Below are positions 46,648 through 57,121 of a DNA stretch of 64,000 nucleotides, piece by piece; the first letter of the stretch is position 1; the number at the start of each line of letters is the position of its first letter. Origin of the DNA: Methyloceanibacter stevinii (lineage in GTDB: Bacteria; Pseudomonadota; Alphaproteobacteria; Rhizobiales; Methyloligellaceae). The notes below the pieces were generated by a model. The model was not told the DNA's origin. It made no database searches and saw nothing but the letters and a program-made list of their open reading frames with translations. The position numbers and the translations under genes were made by a program. Location of the stretch: assembly GCF_001723355.1 (NCBI RefSeq), contig NZ_LPWE01000011.1, positions 1 through 64,000 on the forward strand. The letters are read 5' to 3'.

Positions 46648-47535
46648 ATGGCCCAGGCCCACGCAAAACCGCAACACGACTACCATCTACTCAATCCGAG
46701 CCCGTGGCCGCTTGTCGGGTCGCTCGGTGGCTTGGTGCTGGCGCTTGGCGCCCTCATGTATTTCATGGGCAAGAAAGCGGGCGACCCGCAGCTTTGGTAC
46801 GTGCTGCCGGGCCTCGCAATCGTGATGATCACGATGTTCGGCTGGTGGCGAGACGTCATCAAGGAGGAAGCCGAGGGTCACCAATCGCCCGTGGTTCAGC
46901 TTCACTTCCGCTACGGCATGATCCTGTTCATCGCCTCCGAGGTGATGTTCTTCGTCGCTTGGTTCTGGGCGTATTTCGACGTCGCGCTGTTCCCGGATGA
47001 TGCGGTGACTTATGCGCGAACGGTCGTTACGGGCGGCCAGTGGCCCCCGATCCCGAGCGCCGAGACGGAAGTGCCGGGCCTCGGCTTCTTCGGCCACACT
47101 TTCGATCCCTGGGGTCTGCCTTGGGTCAACACGCTGATCCTGCTGACATCCGGTACGACTGCAACCTGGGCGCACCACGCCATGCTGCATGACGACCGCA
47201 AGGGACTCATCTGGGGTCTGACCTGCACCGTGGTGCTGGGCCTTCTGTTCACCAGCCTGCAGGCTTTCGAGTACATGCATGCCGGGTTCGGCTTTTCCAA
47301 CCACATCTACGGCTCGACGTTCTACATGGCCACCGGCTTCCACGGCTTCCATGTGATCGTGGGCACGATCTTCTTGCTGGTCTGCCTCTTCCGCGCGCTG
47401 GCCGGCCATTTTACGCCGCACAAGCACTTCGGCTTCGAAGCGGCGGCTTGGTATTGGCATTTCGTCGACGTTGTCTGGCTGTTCCTGTTCTGCTCCATAT
47501 ATATCTGGGGCGCGGGGGCAAGCGCCGGCCACTAA
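46648..47535 (+). CDS. coxC: Cytochrome c oxidase subunit III
   Basis: 295 residues with seven membrane segments. Typical stretches are YHLLNPSPWPLVGSLGGL, FRYGMILFIASEVMFFVAWFW, NTLILLTSGTTATWAHHA and TGFHGFHVIVGTIFLLVC, ending AAAWYWHFVDVVWLFLFC. It stabilises the CoxA-CoxB core and keeps proton uptake stable. A terminator hairpin follows 25 bp after the stop. Confidence 0.97.
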   Translation: MAQAHAKPQHDYHLLNPSPWPLVGSLGGLVLALGALMYFMGKKAGDPQLWYVLPGLAIVMITMFGWWRDVIKEEAEGHQSPVVQLHFRYGMILFIASEVMFFVAWFWAYFDVALFPDDAVTYARTVVTGGQWPPIPSAETEVPGLGFFGHTFDPWGLPWVNTLILLTSGTTATWAHHAMLHDDRKGLIWGLTCTVVLGLLFTSLQAFEYMHAGFGFSNHIYGSTFYMATGFHGFHVIVGTIFLLVCLFRALAGHFTPHKHFGFEAAAWYWHFVDVVWLFLFCSIYIWGAGASAGH

Positions 47536-47559
47536 CGGCGATAGGCACCGACATTGGAG

Positions 47560-47592
47560 GGGGGCGGTCCAGCGGCCGCCCCCTTCTGTTTT
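47560..47592 (+). terminator. Rho-independent terminator after coxC
   Basis: Perfect 8-bp stem GGGGGCGG - 8 nt - CCGCCCCC followed by TTCTGTTTT. It should end or attenuate the coxBA-ctaB-ctaG-coxC transcript before the DUF983 and SURF1 genes. Confidence 0.8.
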
Positions 47593-47634
47593 GGCCACCG
47601 TCCGTTTCGGACAAGAGATGATTGCGGGTTGAAG

Positions 47635-48030
47635 ATGAGCGAGCCACATAGCCACAAAGTACATCTACCCTTGGGCTCCACGGTTTGGGCCGGGATGTGC
47701 GGGCGGTGCCCGTCCTGCCACAAGGGCAAGATGTTCAATGGCTATCTGACCTTGGCTCCGGCCTGCGATGTTTGCGGTCTCAACTACGATTTCGCCGATT
47801 CCGGAGATGGGCCCGCCATCTTCGTAATGCTGTTCACGGGCTTCATCATCGTCGGCGCCGCACTCTATGTCGAAGCCGTCTACCAGCCGCCTTATTGGGT
47901 ACACGCCCTGGTCTGGGGGACGGCGGCGCTCGTTCTTCCACTTCTCCTGCTTCGCAGTTTCAAGGGTGTCTTGATCGCACTTCAATTCCGGAACAAGGCC
48001 GAAGAAGGCAAGCTGGTCTCGGACCGCTAG
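47635..48030 (+). CDS. DUF983 zinc-ribbon membrane protein
   Basis: 131 residues. An N-terminal zinc-ribbon-like part with GMCGRCPSCHKGKMF and APACDVCGLNYD (two CxxC pairs) precedes two membrane segments (AIFVMLFTGFIIVGAALY, ALVWGTAALVLPLLLL). DUF983 genes are regular members of alphaproteobacterial cox operons between coxC and SURF1, which suggests a role in oxidase assembly, but none has been proved to my knowledge. The SURF1 gene begins eight bases later. Confidence 0.9.
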   Translation: MSEPHSHKVHLPLGSTVWAGMCGRCPSCHKGKMFNGYLTLAPACDVCGLNYDFADSGDGPAIFVMLFTGFIIVGAALYVEAVYQPPYWVHALVWGTAALVLPLLLLRSFKGVLIALQFRNKAEEGKLVSDR

Positions 48031-48038
48031 CCTAGATC

Positions 48039-48767
48039 ATGACGACTCCGGCTCTCATCAGGCTCACGATAGCCACCTTGATCGGCTTCGCCCTTCTGAT
48101 TTGGCTCGGCCAGTGGCAGCTTCAGCGCCTCGAATGGAAAGAACGCATCATCCAGCGCATCGAGACGCGGACGGAGCGCAATCCTGTCTCGCTGGAGCAG
48201 GCCGTCGAACGCGCCAAACAGTGGGGCGATCCGAACTATTTGAGGGTGACGGCCGAGGGCCGGTTCCACCACAATTTGGAGCGCTATCTATACTCCATCT
48301 CGTCGGACGGCGAGCCGGGCTGGCATGTCATCGCCCCCCTGGAGACGGCCTCGGGACGCGTTGTCCTCGTCGACCGCGGGTTCGTGCCGGACGACCGCCG
48401 GGAGCCCGGCGCCCGGCAAGAGGGGCAGGTCCAGGACATCGTCACCGTGACGGGGCTCGTGCGAACCAGCGAAAAGCCTAACCTGTTCTCGCCGGACAAT
48501 GACGAGGAGGCCAACCAGTGGTTCACTCGGGACCTGGGCGGTATGGCCCGATCCATGTTCCCGGGCGGGACCGTGCAGGTATTGCCCTTCTTCCTGGATG
48601 CGGAGGCAAGCGACGTTCCGGGCGGTTGGCCGAAGGGCGGGCAAACGCGGCTGGAACTGCCCAATAAACACCTGCAATATGCCCTGACGTGGTTCCTCCT
48701 GGCTGCCTGTCTGCTGGTGATCTATGCCGCCTATGTCTGGAGCGTGATGACCGGGAGGCGGTCTTAA
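48039..48767 (+). CDS. SURF1 family oxidase assembly protein
   Basis: 242 residues with a membrane segment at each end (LIRLTIATLIGFALLIWLG and LTWFLLAACLLVIYAAYVW) around a periplasmic domain. SURF1 landmarks are LGQWQLQRLEWKERI, PGWHVIAPLE and VLVDRGFVPDDRRE. In Paracoccus such proteins bind heme a and help insert it into subunit I. It lies in the operon downstream of DUF983. Confidence 0.94.
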   Translation: MTTPALIRLTIATLIGFALLIWLGQWQLQRLEWKERIIQRIETRTERNPVSLEQAVERAKQWGDPNYLRVTAEGRFHHNLERYLYSISSDGEPGWHVIAPLETASGRVVLVDRGFVPDDRREPGARQEGQVQDIVTVTGLVRTSEKPNLFSPDNDEEANQWFTRDLGGMARSMFPGGTVQVLPFFLDAEASDVPGGWPKGGQTRLELPNKHLQYALTWFLLAACLLVIYAAYVWSVMTGRRS

Positions 48768-48852
48768 CCGTGCTCCCCCGCCATATTGCGGGTGCGCGCT
48801 CCGGGGGCTAGGGTCTGGCAAAAAGTCTTGGAATTCCGGTGAGAGGCACATC

Positions 48853-50273
48853 TTGAAGTTCATTTCACGCGCGGGTCTGCCCCGGCGCTCTCTTTCGAGG
48901 GTGCGCTCTTGGCTGCGCTTGCGGACGACGGCGGCCTGTTCTTGCCCGAGAGCTGGCCCCATTTGTCACCGGACGAGATTGCCGCCCTCGCAGGCCTCGA
49001 TTATTCCGACGCGGCCTACCGGGTCATGAGCCCCTTCCTCGAGGGCGATCCGTGCCTGAACGACCTCGAAGAGGTGCTGTCGGAAGCCTATGACGGGTTC
49101 CACCATCCCGCGGTCGCGCCGCTGACTCAGATTGGGCCCAACAGCTTCGTCCTGGAGTTGTTTCACGGCCCCACGCTGGCATTCAAGGACCTGGCCATGC
49201 AGGTCGTGTCGCGATTCATGAACCGTGCGCTCAAGCGGCGCGGACAGCGTGCCACGGTCGTCGGTGCGACCTCCGGCGACACGGGGGCGGCCGCGATCGA
49301 GGCGTTCCGGGGCCTGGACGCCATCGACGTCTTCATCCTGCATCCGAAGGGCCGGGTCAGCGACGTTCAACGGCGCCAGATGACCACGGCGACCGAGGCC
49401 AACATCCACAACATCGCGGTCGAAGGAACGTTCGACGATTGCCAGGCGATCGTGAAGGCGCTGTTCGGCGATCGGGAGTTGAACGCGCGCCTCGGCCTGA
49501 CCGGGATCAACTCGATCAACTTCGCCCGCATCCTTGCCCAGATCGGCTACTACTTCACCTCGGCGGTGACGCTTGGAGCGCCCTACCGGCCGGTGGCCTT
49601 CTCGGTGCCCACTGGAAATTTTGGTGATATTTTCGCAGGTTACGCTGCCCGCGCTATGGGCCTGCCGGTCCAACGCCTCGTTATCGCCACGAACCTCAAT
49701 GACAGTCTTCCCCGCGCATTGGCCTCAGGGACTTACGAGCCGCAGGGCGTGATCGCGACCTCAAGTCCCAGCATGGACATCCAGCTTGCCAGCAATTTCG
49801 AGCGCCTTCTGTTCGAGCTTGCAGGGCGGGATTCGTCCAGGGTTCGGAGCTTGATGGAGGATTTGCGTGCTCAGGGCTCGTTCACGCTGAGCCAGGGCGA
49901 GTTCGGGCAGCTCTGCGATCTTTTCAGTGCCCATTCCGCTGGAGAAGACGTGACGCAAATGACCATTCGGGGGGTATTTGAAGAGACCGGCATGGTGGTT
50001 GACCCGCACACAGCCGTCGGCATCGCGGCTGCCCGGCAGGAAGCGGGGCTCGGCACGACGCCCATGGTCATCCTGTCGACCGCGCACGCGGCCAAGTTCC
50101 CCGATGCCGTGCGCCGGGCCATCGGTATCGAGCCGGCCCAGCCCGAACGCCTCACCTTGAAGCTCGGCAGCGAAGAGCGCTGTACGGACATGCCCGCCGA
50201 CTTCGCGGCGGTGGCGAACTTCGTCGTCGATCACGCACGCGCCGACGCACCGCTGACGGGAGCCGAGGCGTGA
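48853..50273 (+). CDS. thrC: Threonine synthase, with a 1-base deletion near the start
   Basis: PLP enzyme that turns phosphohomoserine into threonine, about 473 residues. The expected N-terminus MKFISTRGSAPALSFEGAL is split: MKFIS is read from TTG 48853 and the rest follows in the next frame, with one base missing near 48867. The 1421-bp span plus one base equals 474 codons. The PLP lysine lies in HGPTLAFKDLAMQ, with VGATSGDTGAAAIEA and VPTGNFGDIFAGYAARAMGLP conserved later. Placement after SURF1 and before an M16 gene is the common Rhizobiales order. The partner thrB is at 58260. Confidence 0.94.
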
Positions 50274-51550
50274 GCGTCACCCGGTCCACCCTGAGCAACG
50301 GTCTGACCGTTGTCAGCCACACCATGCCCGAAGTGGAGACCGTGTCGCTCGGCATCTGGGTCGGTGCGGGCAGCCGCTCAGAACAACTGATGGAGCACGG
50401 CGTCGCGCATTTCCTGGAGCACATGGCCTTCAAGGGAACCAAGCGGCGGACGGCGCGTGAGATCGTCGAGGAGATCGAGTCCGTCGGCGGCGACCTGAAT
50501 GCGGCAACATCGGTCGATTCGACCGGGTACTATGCACGCGCATTCCCGAAGGATTTGCCGCTCGCATTGGACATCCTGAGCGACATCATCTTGGAGCCGA
50601 GCTTCGACGGCGGCGAACTCACGCGCGAGCGCGACGTCATTCTCCAGGAGATCGCCGCAAGTTCGGATTCGCCCGACGACATCGTCTACGACTTCGTGTC
50701 GGAAGCCGCGTTTCCCGATCAGCCCGTGGGGCGGCCCATTCTCGGCACGGCGGACAGCGTTTGTGCCTTCGAGAGGGACCATCTCGGGTCGTATCTCGCC
50801 ACGCACTATCATGGGCCGAACATGGTGCTGGCGGCTGCGGGTGCGGTCGATCACGACGCACTTGTGGCGGAGGCTGAGCGCCGGCTATCCGGCTTGCCCT
50901 CCGACGGTACCCCGACTCCTCAGGAGGCGGTCTATCGCGGCGGTCGCCGCCAGTCGGACAAACCGTTCGAGCAGACGCATCTGATGATTGGGCTGGAGGC
51001 ACCCGCCTATCATCAGCCGGACTATTTCACCGCGCAGATCCTTGCCGGCGCGCTCGGCGGGGGAATGTCGTCGCGGCTTTTCCAGGAAGTGCGAGAGCGG
51101 CGGGGTCTTTGCTATTCAGTCTACGCCTTTTCGACGGGGCTGACGGATAGCGGCATGTTTGTCATTCACGCGGCCGGCGCCCCCGAGAAATCCCACGAGC
51201 TGTTTTCCGTCATTCGCGACGAGTTGGACCGTGCGGCGAATGCCGGCTTCATCGAGGCCGAGCTCGGACGCGTGAAAGCCCAGATGAAGATGGGGCTTCT
51301 GGCGGCGCTCGAAAGTTCGAGCGCGCGGGCCGAACAACTGGCGCGTCACGTCCTGTTCTGCGGACGCGTATTGCCGACGGCCGAACTCGTCGAGCGGATC
51401 GAGGCCGTCGGGACTGCGGACCTGCAGGCCTTGCTGCAGAAGGTTTTGGGCACGCCTCTCAGTCTTGCGACTGTGGGGCCGGTTGCTAATCTTGGACGAT
51501 TCGAAGCCGTGGCCGACAAGTTTATCGTGCCGGCGAGCAGAGCCGCCTGA
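50270..51550 (+). CDS. M16 peptidase, mitochondrial-processing-peptidase-like
   Basis: 426 residues with no signal peptide, so cytoplasmic, unlike the two exported M16 proteins at 13157-16030. The zinc site is intact: GVAHFLEHMAFKGT, and the third ligand region RERDVILQEIAAS. The glycine-rich loop GALGGGMSSRLFQEVRERRGLCYS is present. Alphaproteobacterial proteins of this group are the closest bacterial relatives of the mitochondrial processing peptidase beta subunit. The GTG start overlaps the thrC stop (GTGA). Confidence 0.92.
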   Translation: MSVTRSTLSNGLTVVSHTMPEVETVSLGIWVGAGSRSEQLMEHGVAHFLEHMAFKGTKRRTAREIVEEIESVGGDLNAATSVDSTGYYARAFPKDLPLALDILSDIILEPSFDGGELTRERDVILQEIAASSDSPDDIVYDFVSEAAFPDQPVGRPILGTADSVCAFERDHLGSYLATHYHGPNMVLAAAGAVDHDALVAEAERRLSGLPSDGTPTPQEAVYRGGRRQSDKPFEQTHLMIGLEAPAYHQPDYFTAQILAGALGGGMSSRLFQEVRERRGLCYSVYAFSTGLTDSGMFVIHAAGAPEKSHELFSVIRDELDRAANAGFIEAELGRVKAQMKMGLLAALESSSARAEQLARHVLFCGRVLPTAELVERIEAVGTADLQALLQKVLGTPLSLATVGPVANLGRFEAVADKFIVPASRAA

Positions 51551-51565
51551 AGAGAGTGTTGACGT

Positions 51566-52168
51566 ATGGCCTTGCTGCGAGCTGCAACACCAGGGGATTT
51601 CGGTCCGGTTCTCGAGACCGATCGGGTGTTGCTGCGCGCGCCTCAAATGTCGGACTATCCGGCATGGGCGGAACTCCGTGCCGCAAGCCAGGATTTCCTC
51701 GTCCCGTGGGAGCCTCTCTGGGCGCCGGACGAGCTCTCCAGAGCCTCCTTCCGCCGCCGCATCCGCCATTATCTGCGCGATATGCGTGAGGACATGGGCT
51801 ACGCCTTGTTCGTCTACGATACACACTCCACGGCTCTCGTGGGAGGGATCACCTTGTGCAATGTCCGGCGCGGCGTGACGCAGTCGTGTACGCTTGGCTA
51901 TTGGGTCGGCGCGGCATACGCGCGGCAAGGATACATAACCGCCGCAGTTCGCGCAGTCGTGCCATTCGTATTTGACTCGCTCGAACTGCACAGGCTCGAA
52001 GCAGCCTGTCTGCCGACGAACACCGCGTCGATGCGGCTTCTGGAGCGCGTCGGGTTCAAGAAGGAAGGGCTCGCGCGCCGATATCTGCGCATCAACGGCG
52101 ACTGGCGCGACCATCTGCTTTATGCGCTTCTGGAAACGGATCAGCGCGTACCGGGGAACGGAGGGTGA
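51566..52168 (+). CDS. GNAT acetyltransferase, RimJ-like
   Basis: 200 residues. The GNAT fold is shown by LETDRVLLRAPQMSDYPAW, LGYWVGAAYARQGYITAAV (acetyl-CoA-binding beta4-alpha3 region) and LEAACLPTNTASMRLLERVGF with KKEGLARRYLRINGDWRDHLLYALL near the end. This pattern is typical of RimJ/RimL N-terminal acetyltransferases of ribosomal proteins, but the substrate cannot be fixed. It follows the M16 gene by 16 bp and overlaps the start of the EAL protein gene. Confidence 0.88.
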   Translation: MALLRAATPGDFGPVLETDRVLLRAPQMSDYPAWAELRAASQDFLVPWEPLWAPDELSRASFRRRIRHYLRDMREDMGYALFVYDTHSTALVGGITLCNVRRGVTQSCTLGYWVGAAYARQGYITAAVRAVVPFVFDSLELHRLEAACLPTNTASMRLLERVGFKKEGLARRYLRINGDWRDHLLYALLETDQRVPGNGG

Positions 52169-55100
52169 GTGTGGCCCCACATGGCTCGGTGACCGCCCAT
52201 CACGCCGTGCCAAGACACTCCGACTCCCGGCGGCAGCGCCGGGTCGGAGCGCTTGTGCTCGCCTACGGGCTTCTGCTGGCCCTGTCACAGTTCTATCCCC
52301 CGCTTGCGGGTGTCGCCAACGCGATCGAAGCTCTAGCCGTCGACCCCGACGCCGCGAAGATGGAGATCACCACAAAGGGCGAACTCTACGAGGGGCGGGG
52401 AGACCGGCTGCAGATCGAAACGGCGCCCGGACCCGATGGCTATATCGGCCGTATGGCCGTTCAGGCCTCGACCCCCGGCACCGATCCCAGCTGGCTGGTC
52501 TTTGCGCTCTCGAACCCGTCGGACAGCCGCATCGTTCGCTGGCTCGTAGCGCCGCGCTATGCGCTCGCGAATTCCGGCGTATTCCGCCCGGAACTTGACG
52601 CGCCCCGCATCACGGCCGTCACGCCCTCACTCGGCTTCCGGCCGGAGTCGCTGCAAAGCGACCGCGCCGACATGTTCCGGCTGACCTTGGAGCCCGGGCA
52701 GACCGTGACCTACGCGGCGGAGCTGGCGTCCTCGAAGGTGCCGCAGCTCACCCTGTGGACCCCGAAATTCTACCAGGCCAAACAGCAGGACAGCATGCTG
52801 TTCAAGGGCGTGCTCTTAGGGATCACGGGTCTGCTGGCGATTTTCCTGACGGCGATCTTCGCCGCGAACCACCGCGCGATCTTCCCGGCCACCGCGCTCG
52901 TCGCCTGGGCGGCCCTGGTCTATTTCTGCGTCGACTTCGGCTTCTGGAACAAGTTGTTCCCGGTCGGCCCGGATCGCACAGCCACCTACCGCGCTGCGGC
53001 GGAGGCCGGCCTTGCCGCGAGCTTGGCGCTGTTTCTCTACACCTTCTTGCGCATCGGCCTCTGGCACGTGTGGATCCGCAGCGTGTTCTGGGTGTGGATC
53101 GCGGCGCAGTTCATCCTGATCGTCGTCGCGATCGTCGACCGCAGACGGCCGCGGGGCTTGCGCGCGCTTCGACCATCATCATCGCGGGCGTCGGAACCGT
53201 ACTCATCGCCTATTTCGCGCTTCGCGGCCAGGACAGGGCGCTCTCGTTGATCCCGAGTTGGATGCTGCTGATCGTCTGGCTCTTGGGCGCCTCGATGATC
53301 GTCACGGGCAAGCTCTCCGGCGAGGTCGTCGGGTCGAGCCTCATCGCGGGCCTCGTTCTGATCTTGGTGTTGCTCGGCTTCACCGTCACCCAGTTCGCGT
53401 TCCACACAGGCGGGTCGGCGATGAGCCTGGGACCGCCCAGTCTCGTGCAGATGAAATCTCTCGCCGTCGATGGATCCGGCACCCACGTGTTCCAATGGCA
53501 CGCGGGCCGCGATCTCATCACCGTGGGGCACGAGGTCGAAGCGGAACTTGGGCTGGAGCCCGGGGCGCTCAACGTGTCCGTCAGCGAGTTCCTGAAGCAT
53601 ATGCACGCCTCGGACCGCGAGCGCTTCCGGCTGCTCATGCAGTCCTTGCAGGAAAAGAAGGGCGGCGACTTCCAGACGGACTTCCGTCTCCGCCGTCACG
53701 ACGGGACCTATCTTTGGTACGAACTCAACGCTCAGGCGGCCCCGAATGAGAACGTCCGCCTTCTGCGCTGCGTCGGCTTGTTGCGCGACGTGACCAATCT
53801 GAAGCGCTCCCATGAGCGCCTCATGCATGCGCCGTGCATGACAGCCTGACGGGCCTTCCCAATCGCCAGCTCCTCATGGATCGGCTGGACGGTGCCATCA
53901 CCCGTGCGGCCGAAGGACAGTCGAACCGACCGACGATCCTTTTCATCGACATCGACCGTTTCAAGAACGTCAACAAGAGCTTCGGTCTCGTGATCGGGGA
54001 CTCGATGCTCTTGACGCTCGGGCGCCGGCTCTCTCGCCATCTCAATCCGCAAGACACGCTTGCGCGTCTTGGCGGTGATCAGTTCGCGATCATGCTGATA
54101 TCGGACAGCGATCCGCATCACGTCGCGACCTTGGCGGAGCGGGTACGCCGAGCGCTCCGCACGCCGATGAAGATCAGCACCAAGGAGATCATCCTCACCG
54201 CCTCGATCGGCATCGTCGTTCACGACGGCTCGCAAGCCAATGCACAAGAGATGCTGCGTGACGGCGAGTTGGGGATGCTGCGCGCCAAGCGCCGCGGGGC
54301 GGATCGCATCGAGATTTTCAATCCTGCCATGCGCACCGAGGAGGAGAACCGTCTCCCGCTTGAGAGCGAGCTGCGCATGGCGCTTCAGCGCCAGCAGATA
54401 TCGGTGCTCTATCAGCCGATCACGCGCTTGGCGTCGAACCAGCTCGCCGGCTTCGAAGCTTTGATGCGCTGGGATCACCCGACCCGCGGCCGTCTGTCTC
54501 CGCAGGACTTCATTCCGCTCGCGGAGGAGTCGGGCCTGATCGTCGAACTCGGCAGCTACGTGCTCAGCCAAGCCTTGGACGAGGCGGCCACGTGGCATCG
54601 CGTCCTGCCGCGCGACCGCGATCCGCTGTTCGTCAGCGTCAATGTCTCGAGCCGGCAGCTCTTCCGCCAGGACATGGTGCAGGAGATCAGGCTGCTTCTC
54701 GCCCGCGAGCAGGTGGCGCGCGGAACGCTCAAGCTCGAAGTCACCGAGTCGCTGGTCATGGAGAACCCCGAGCGCGCCGTCGAGATTCTCACCTGGCTCA
54801 AGACCTATGGGGCGAGCCTCGCCTTGGACGATTTCGGCACGGGCTACAGCTCGCTCAGCTATCTGCACCGCTTCCCGTTCGACATCATCAAGGTCGACAA
54901 GTCGCTCGTGCACGACAGCTCGGACAATGACCAGACCCCGCTGATCCTGCGCTCGGTCGTGACGCTCGCGCACGAACTCGGGAAGGAAGTGGTTGCCGAA
55001 GGGGTCGAGACCCAGGCCGATGCGAACTATCTGCGCTCGATCGGCTGTGAGTTCGGGCAGGGCTTCTACTACGGCGAACCGATGTCGGCGCGTGATGTCG

Positions 55101-55249
55101 GCGCGCTGCTCAACGCGCTCGCCAATCACCGGCGCCGCAAAGAGCGCGAACGGGCGCAAGCCGAACGTGCGCCCTCCAGCCTCGATGTGGAGGTGCAGAA
55201 CCAAGGCGATCTGCCGAGCCTGCCCGGGCCAACAACGGCTCAGGCCTAG
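52165..55249 (+). CDS. Membrane PAS-GGDEF-EAL cyclic-di-GMP protein, with two 1-base deletions
   Basis: About 1028 residues after correction (3085 bp plus two). Order: signal/TM helix, periplasmic domain (about 45-205), a seven-helix membrane region resembling 7TMR-DISM (about 210-420), a PAS domain (YLWYELNAQ, LLRDVTNLKRS), GGDEF and EAL domains. The frame slips near 53160 and near 53833, where MHDAVHDSLTGLPN lost one base. GGDEF reads RLGGDQF, so cyclase activity is doubtful. EAL keeps the catalytic set: FEALMRWDHP, SVNVSSRQLF, LDDFGTGYSSLSYL, IIKVDKSLV and VVAEGVETQAD, so c-di-GMP phosphodiesterase activity is likely. The GTG start overlaps the preceding stop. Confidence 0.88.
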
Positions 55250-55292
55250 CCCAAAGGTCCAATCGAAAAGACTGTTGAGGGGACAGCCATGC

Positions 55293-55898
55293 CTAGGCGT
55301 GGCCGGAGTCGCTCACGAGGTGGCTAGGGTCGACGCCGAGGCTGTCGAGGCGCCGATTGTATTTTCGGTCGACCGCCGGATCGAAAACCACTTCGGGGTC
55401 CGCCGGACAGTTGAGCCAGCCATTGGATTGAATCTCGTCCTCGAGCTGACCCGGCGCCCAGCCCGCATAACCCAAGGCGAGCAAGGCCTTTGCGGGGCCG
55501 CTGCCCTTGGCGATATCGCGCAGGATATCGATCGTGGCAGTCAGGCATACGCTGTCGTTGATCGGGAGCGTGCTTTCGGCCTTGAAATAGTCGGCGCTGT
55601 GGAGGACGAACCCCCGCCCGGTCTCGACGGGCCCTCCCAGATGGACATCCATGGCGTTCAATGCGGACGGCAGGGAGATGCGTTCCTCGGAGGGGACGAT
55701 CTTCAACTGCTCCAGCAGTTCCGCGAAACTGATATTGGGCGCCCTCTGATTGATGACGATGCCCATGGCGCCTTCCGATGAGTGTGCGCAGATATAGATC
55801 ACCGAGCGGGAGAAGCGGGGGTCTCCCATCGACGGCATCGCAAGTAAAAGCTGGCCGTCGAGATAGCCTTCCTCATCGGAATGAAAGTCTGGGTCCAT
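55293..55898 (-). CDS. UPF0301/YqgE (AlgH) family protein
   Basis: 201 residues, soluble. Family landmarks are [54 protein letters not shown] and [17 protein letters not shown]. AlgH was linked to alginate control in Pseudomonas, but the biochemical role of the family is not known. It is divergent from the DsbD-like gene and next to redox genes, its usual setting in Rhizobiales. Confidence 0.94.
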   Translation of the reverse strand: MDPDFHSDEEGYLDGQLLLAMPSMGDPRFSRSVIYICAHSSEGAMGIVINQRAPNISFAELLEQLKIVPSEERISLPSALNAMDVHLGGPVETGRGFVLHSADYFKAESTLPINDSVCLTATIDILRDIAKGSGPAKALLALGYAGWAPGQLEDEIQSNGWLNCPADPEVVFDPAVDRKYNRRLDSLGVDPSHLVSDSGHA

Positions 55899-56031
55899 AG
55901 CATCATGCTACAGCAGTTCCCGTTTCAGGGAAGAGGGCGGAGCGAAATAAGGCAGGGCCGTGCACTCTCGTCGCACCGGTCACAAAACAGTGAATCCTTA
56001 AGGTCTTAGTCAAGCTCGCTTGGGTACTCCT

Positions 56032-56925
56032 GTGCGAGTAAATTCTGCAAGCGATGTTGGACTTAATGATGAGACACGGATCGATCGACGCCCGACGCTC
56101 GCCGTCCTGGGCGCCTTGTTGTGTTGCGCCGGTGTCGCCGGCGTCAGCCTTGCCGCCGCCTCCGGCCAGTCTCCCTGGTCCGGCCAAGGCAAATCCAAGG
56201 TTCGCTTGGTCAGCGGCCTTGTGAACGAGGACGGCAAGCCCACCCGCTACGCCGGCGTGCAACTCAGGATGGACCAGGGCTGGAAGACCTATTGGCGCAA
56301 TCCGGGTGATTCCGGCGTGCCGCCGAGCTTCGATTGGTCCGGCTCCAAGAACGTCAAAAGCATCGACGTTTTCTATCCTCTCCCGCATCGCTTCGCCGAC
56401 GCGAACGGAACTGCAATCGGCTACAAGGACGACGTCGTGTTTCCGGTCAAGGTGACCCCTGAACAGGCTGACAAGCCCGTCCAGCTGGCGCTGACCTTCG
56501 ACTACGGCCTGTGCAAGGATCTCTGCATCCCCAATTCCGTCGACCTCAGGGCGGTCCTGCCTGCCGATCTCGGCAAGGGCGATGCGCGCCTCATCGAACA
56601 GGCCATAGAGCGCGTTCCTGCTCCTGCCGGTCCTGATACGCTCCCGCGCCTTGGGGCCGTCACCGCCAACCTGGAGGGGGATGAGCCCACGCTGGAGGTC
56701 GAGGCGCTCTTTGCGCCCGGCGCCACGCATACCGATCTGTTCGTCACGAGTTCGGAAATCCTGGTGCCGGTGCCAAAGGCGCTTGGGCCGCTCACGGACG
56801 GACGGCAACGCTTTTCCGTGGTTTTCCCGACAGCTGAAGAGGGCGCTGCCATCAAGGGCAAGCCGCTGATATTCACCCTGGTTTCTGATCAGGGCTCAAG
56901 CGAGACCAGCCGCACCGAGCCTTAG
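56032..56925 (+). CDS. Exported DsbD N-terminal-domain-like protein
   Basis: About 297 residues from GTG 56032; TTG 56020 is an alternative. A signal peptide (TLAVLGALLCCAGVAGVSLAA) precedes a periplasmic domain with LRMDQGWKTYWRNPGDSG and the redox-type pair in FDYGLCKDLCIP, which match the reductant-accepting N-terminal domain of DsbD/ScsB. The membrane and thioredoxin domains of full DsbD are absent, so it must work with a separate membrane partner. The YqgE and peroxiredoxin neighbours fit a role in thiol handling outside the cytoplasm. Confidence 0.82.
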   Translation: MRVNSASDVGLNDETRIDRRPTLAVLGALLCCAGVAGVSLAAASGQSPWSGQGKSKVRLVSGLVNEDGKPTRYAGVQLRMDQGWKTYWRNPGDSGVPPSFDWSGSKNVKSIDVFYPLPHRFADANGTAIGYKDDVVFPVKVTPEQADKPVQLALTFDYGLCKDLCIPNSVDLRAVLPADLGKGDARLIEQAIERVPAPAGPDTLPRLGAVTANLEGDEPTLEVEALFAPGATHTDLFVTSSEILVPVPKALGPLTDGRQRFSVVFPTAEEGAAIKGKPLIFTLVSDQGSSETSRTEP

Positions 56926-56935
56926 CCGGCCAGGC

Positions 56936-57121
56936 TCATCGCGTCAGCGCGGGGGCCGTTGCAGCGCCGGCCGCAGCGCCTGCGCCCGCGCCTATCGGGC
57001 CCGCGAGGGCGGCTCCGAAAACCCCGCCTATGGCCGCGCCGCTCACGCGTTTCTGCCCGGTCGTACACCCGCCGGCGGCAATGCTGGCAGCTACAATCAG
57101 AACGATACCAAGACGTGTCAT
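56936..57121 (-). CDS. Small glycine-zipper lipoprotein-like protein
   Basis: 61 residues. A signal peptide (LGIVLIVAASIAAGGC) ends at a Cys that may be lipidated, although the lipobox is weak. The mature part is a glycine zipper (GAAIGGVFGAALAGPIGAG), typical of small outer-membrane proteins related to the SlyB/OmpA-linked families. Function is unknown. It converges with the DsbD-like gene. Confidence 0.72.
   Translation of the reverse strand: MTRLGIVLIVAASIAAGGCTTGQKRVSGAAIGGVFGAALAGPIGAGAGAAAGAATAPALTR

Noticed and set aside
48775-48821. Attenuator or riboswitch before thrC
   Set aside because: Some CCCCG/CGGGG pairing is possible, but there is no leader peptide, T-run or recognisable aptamer.
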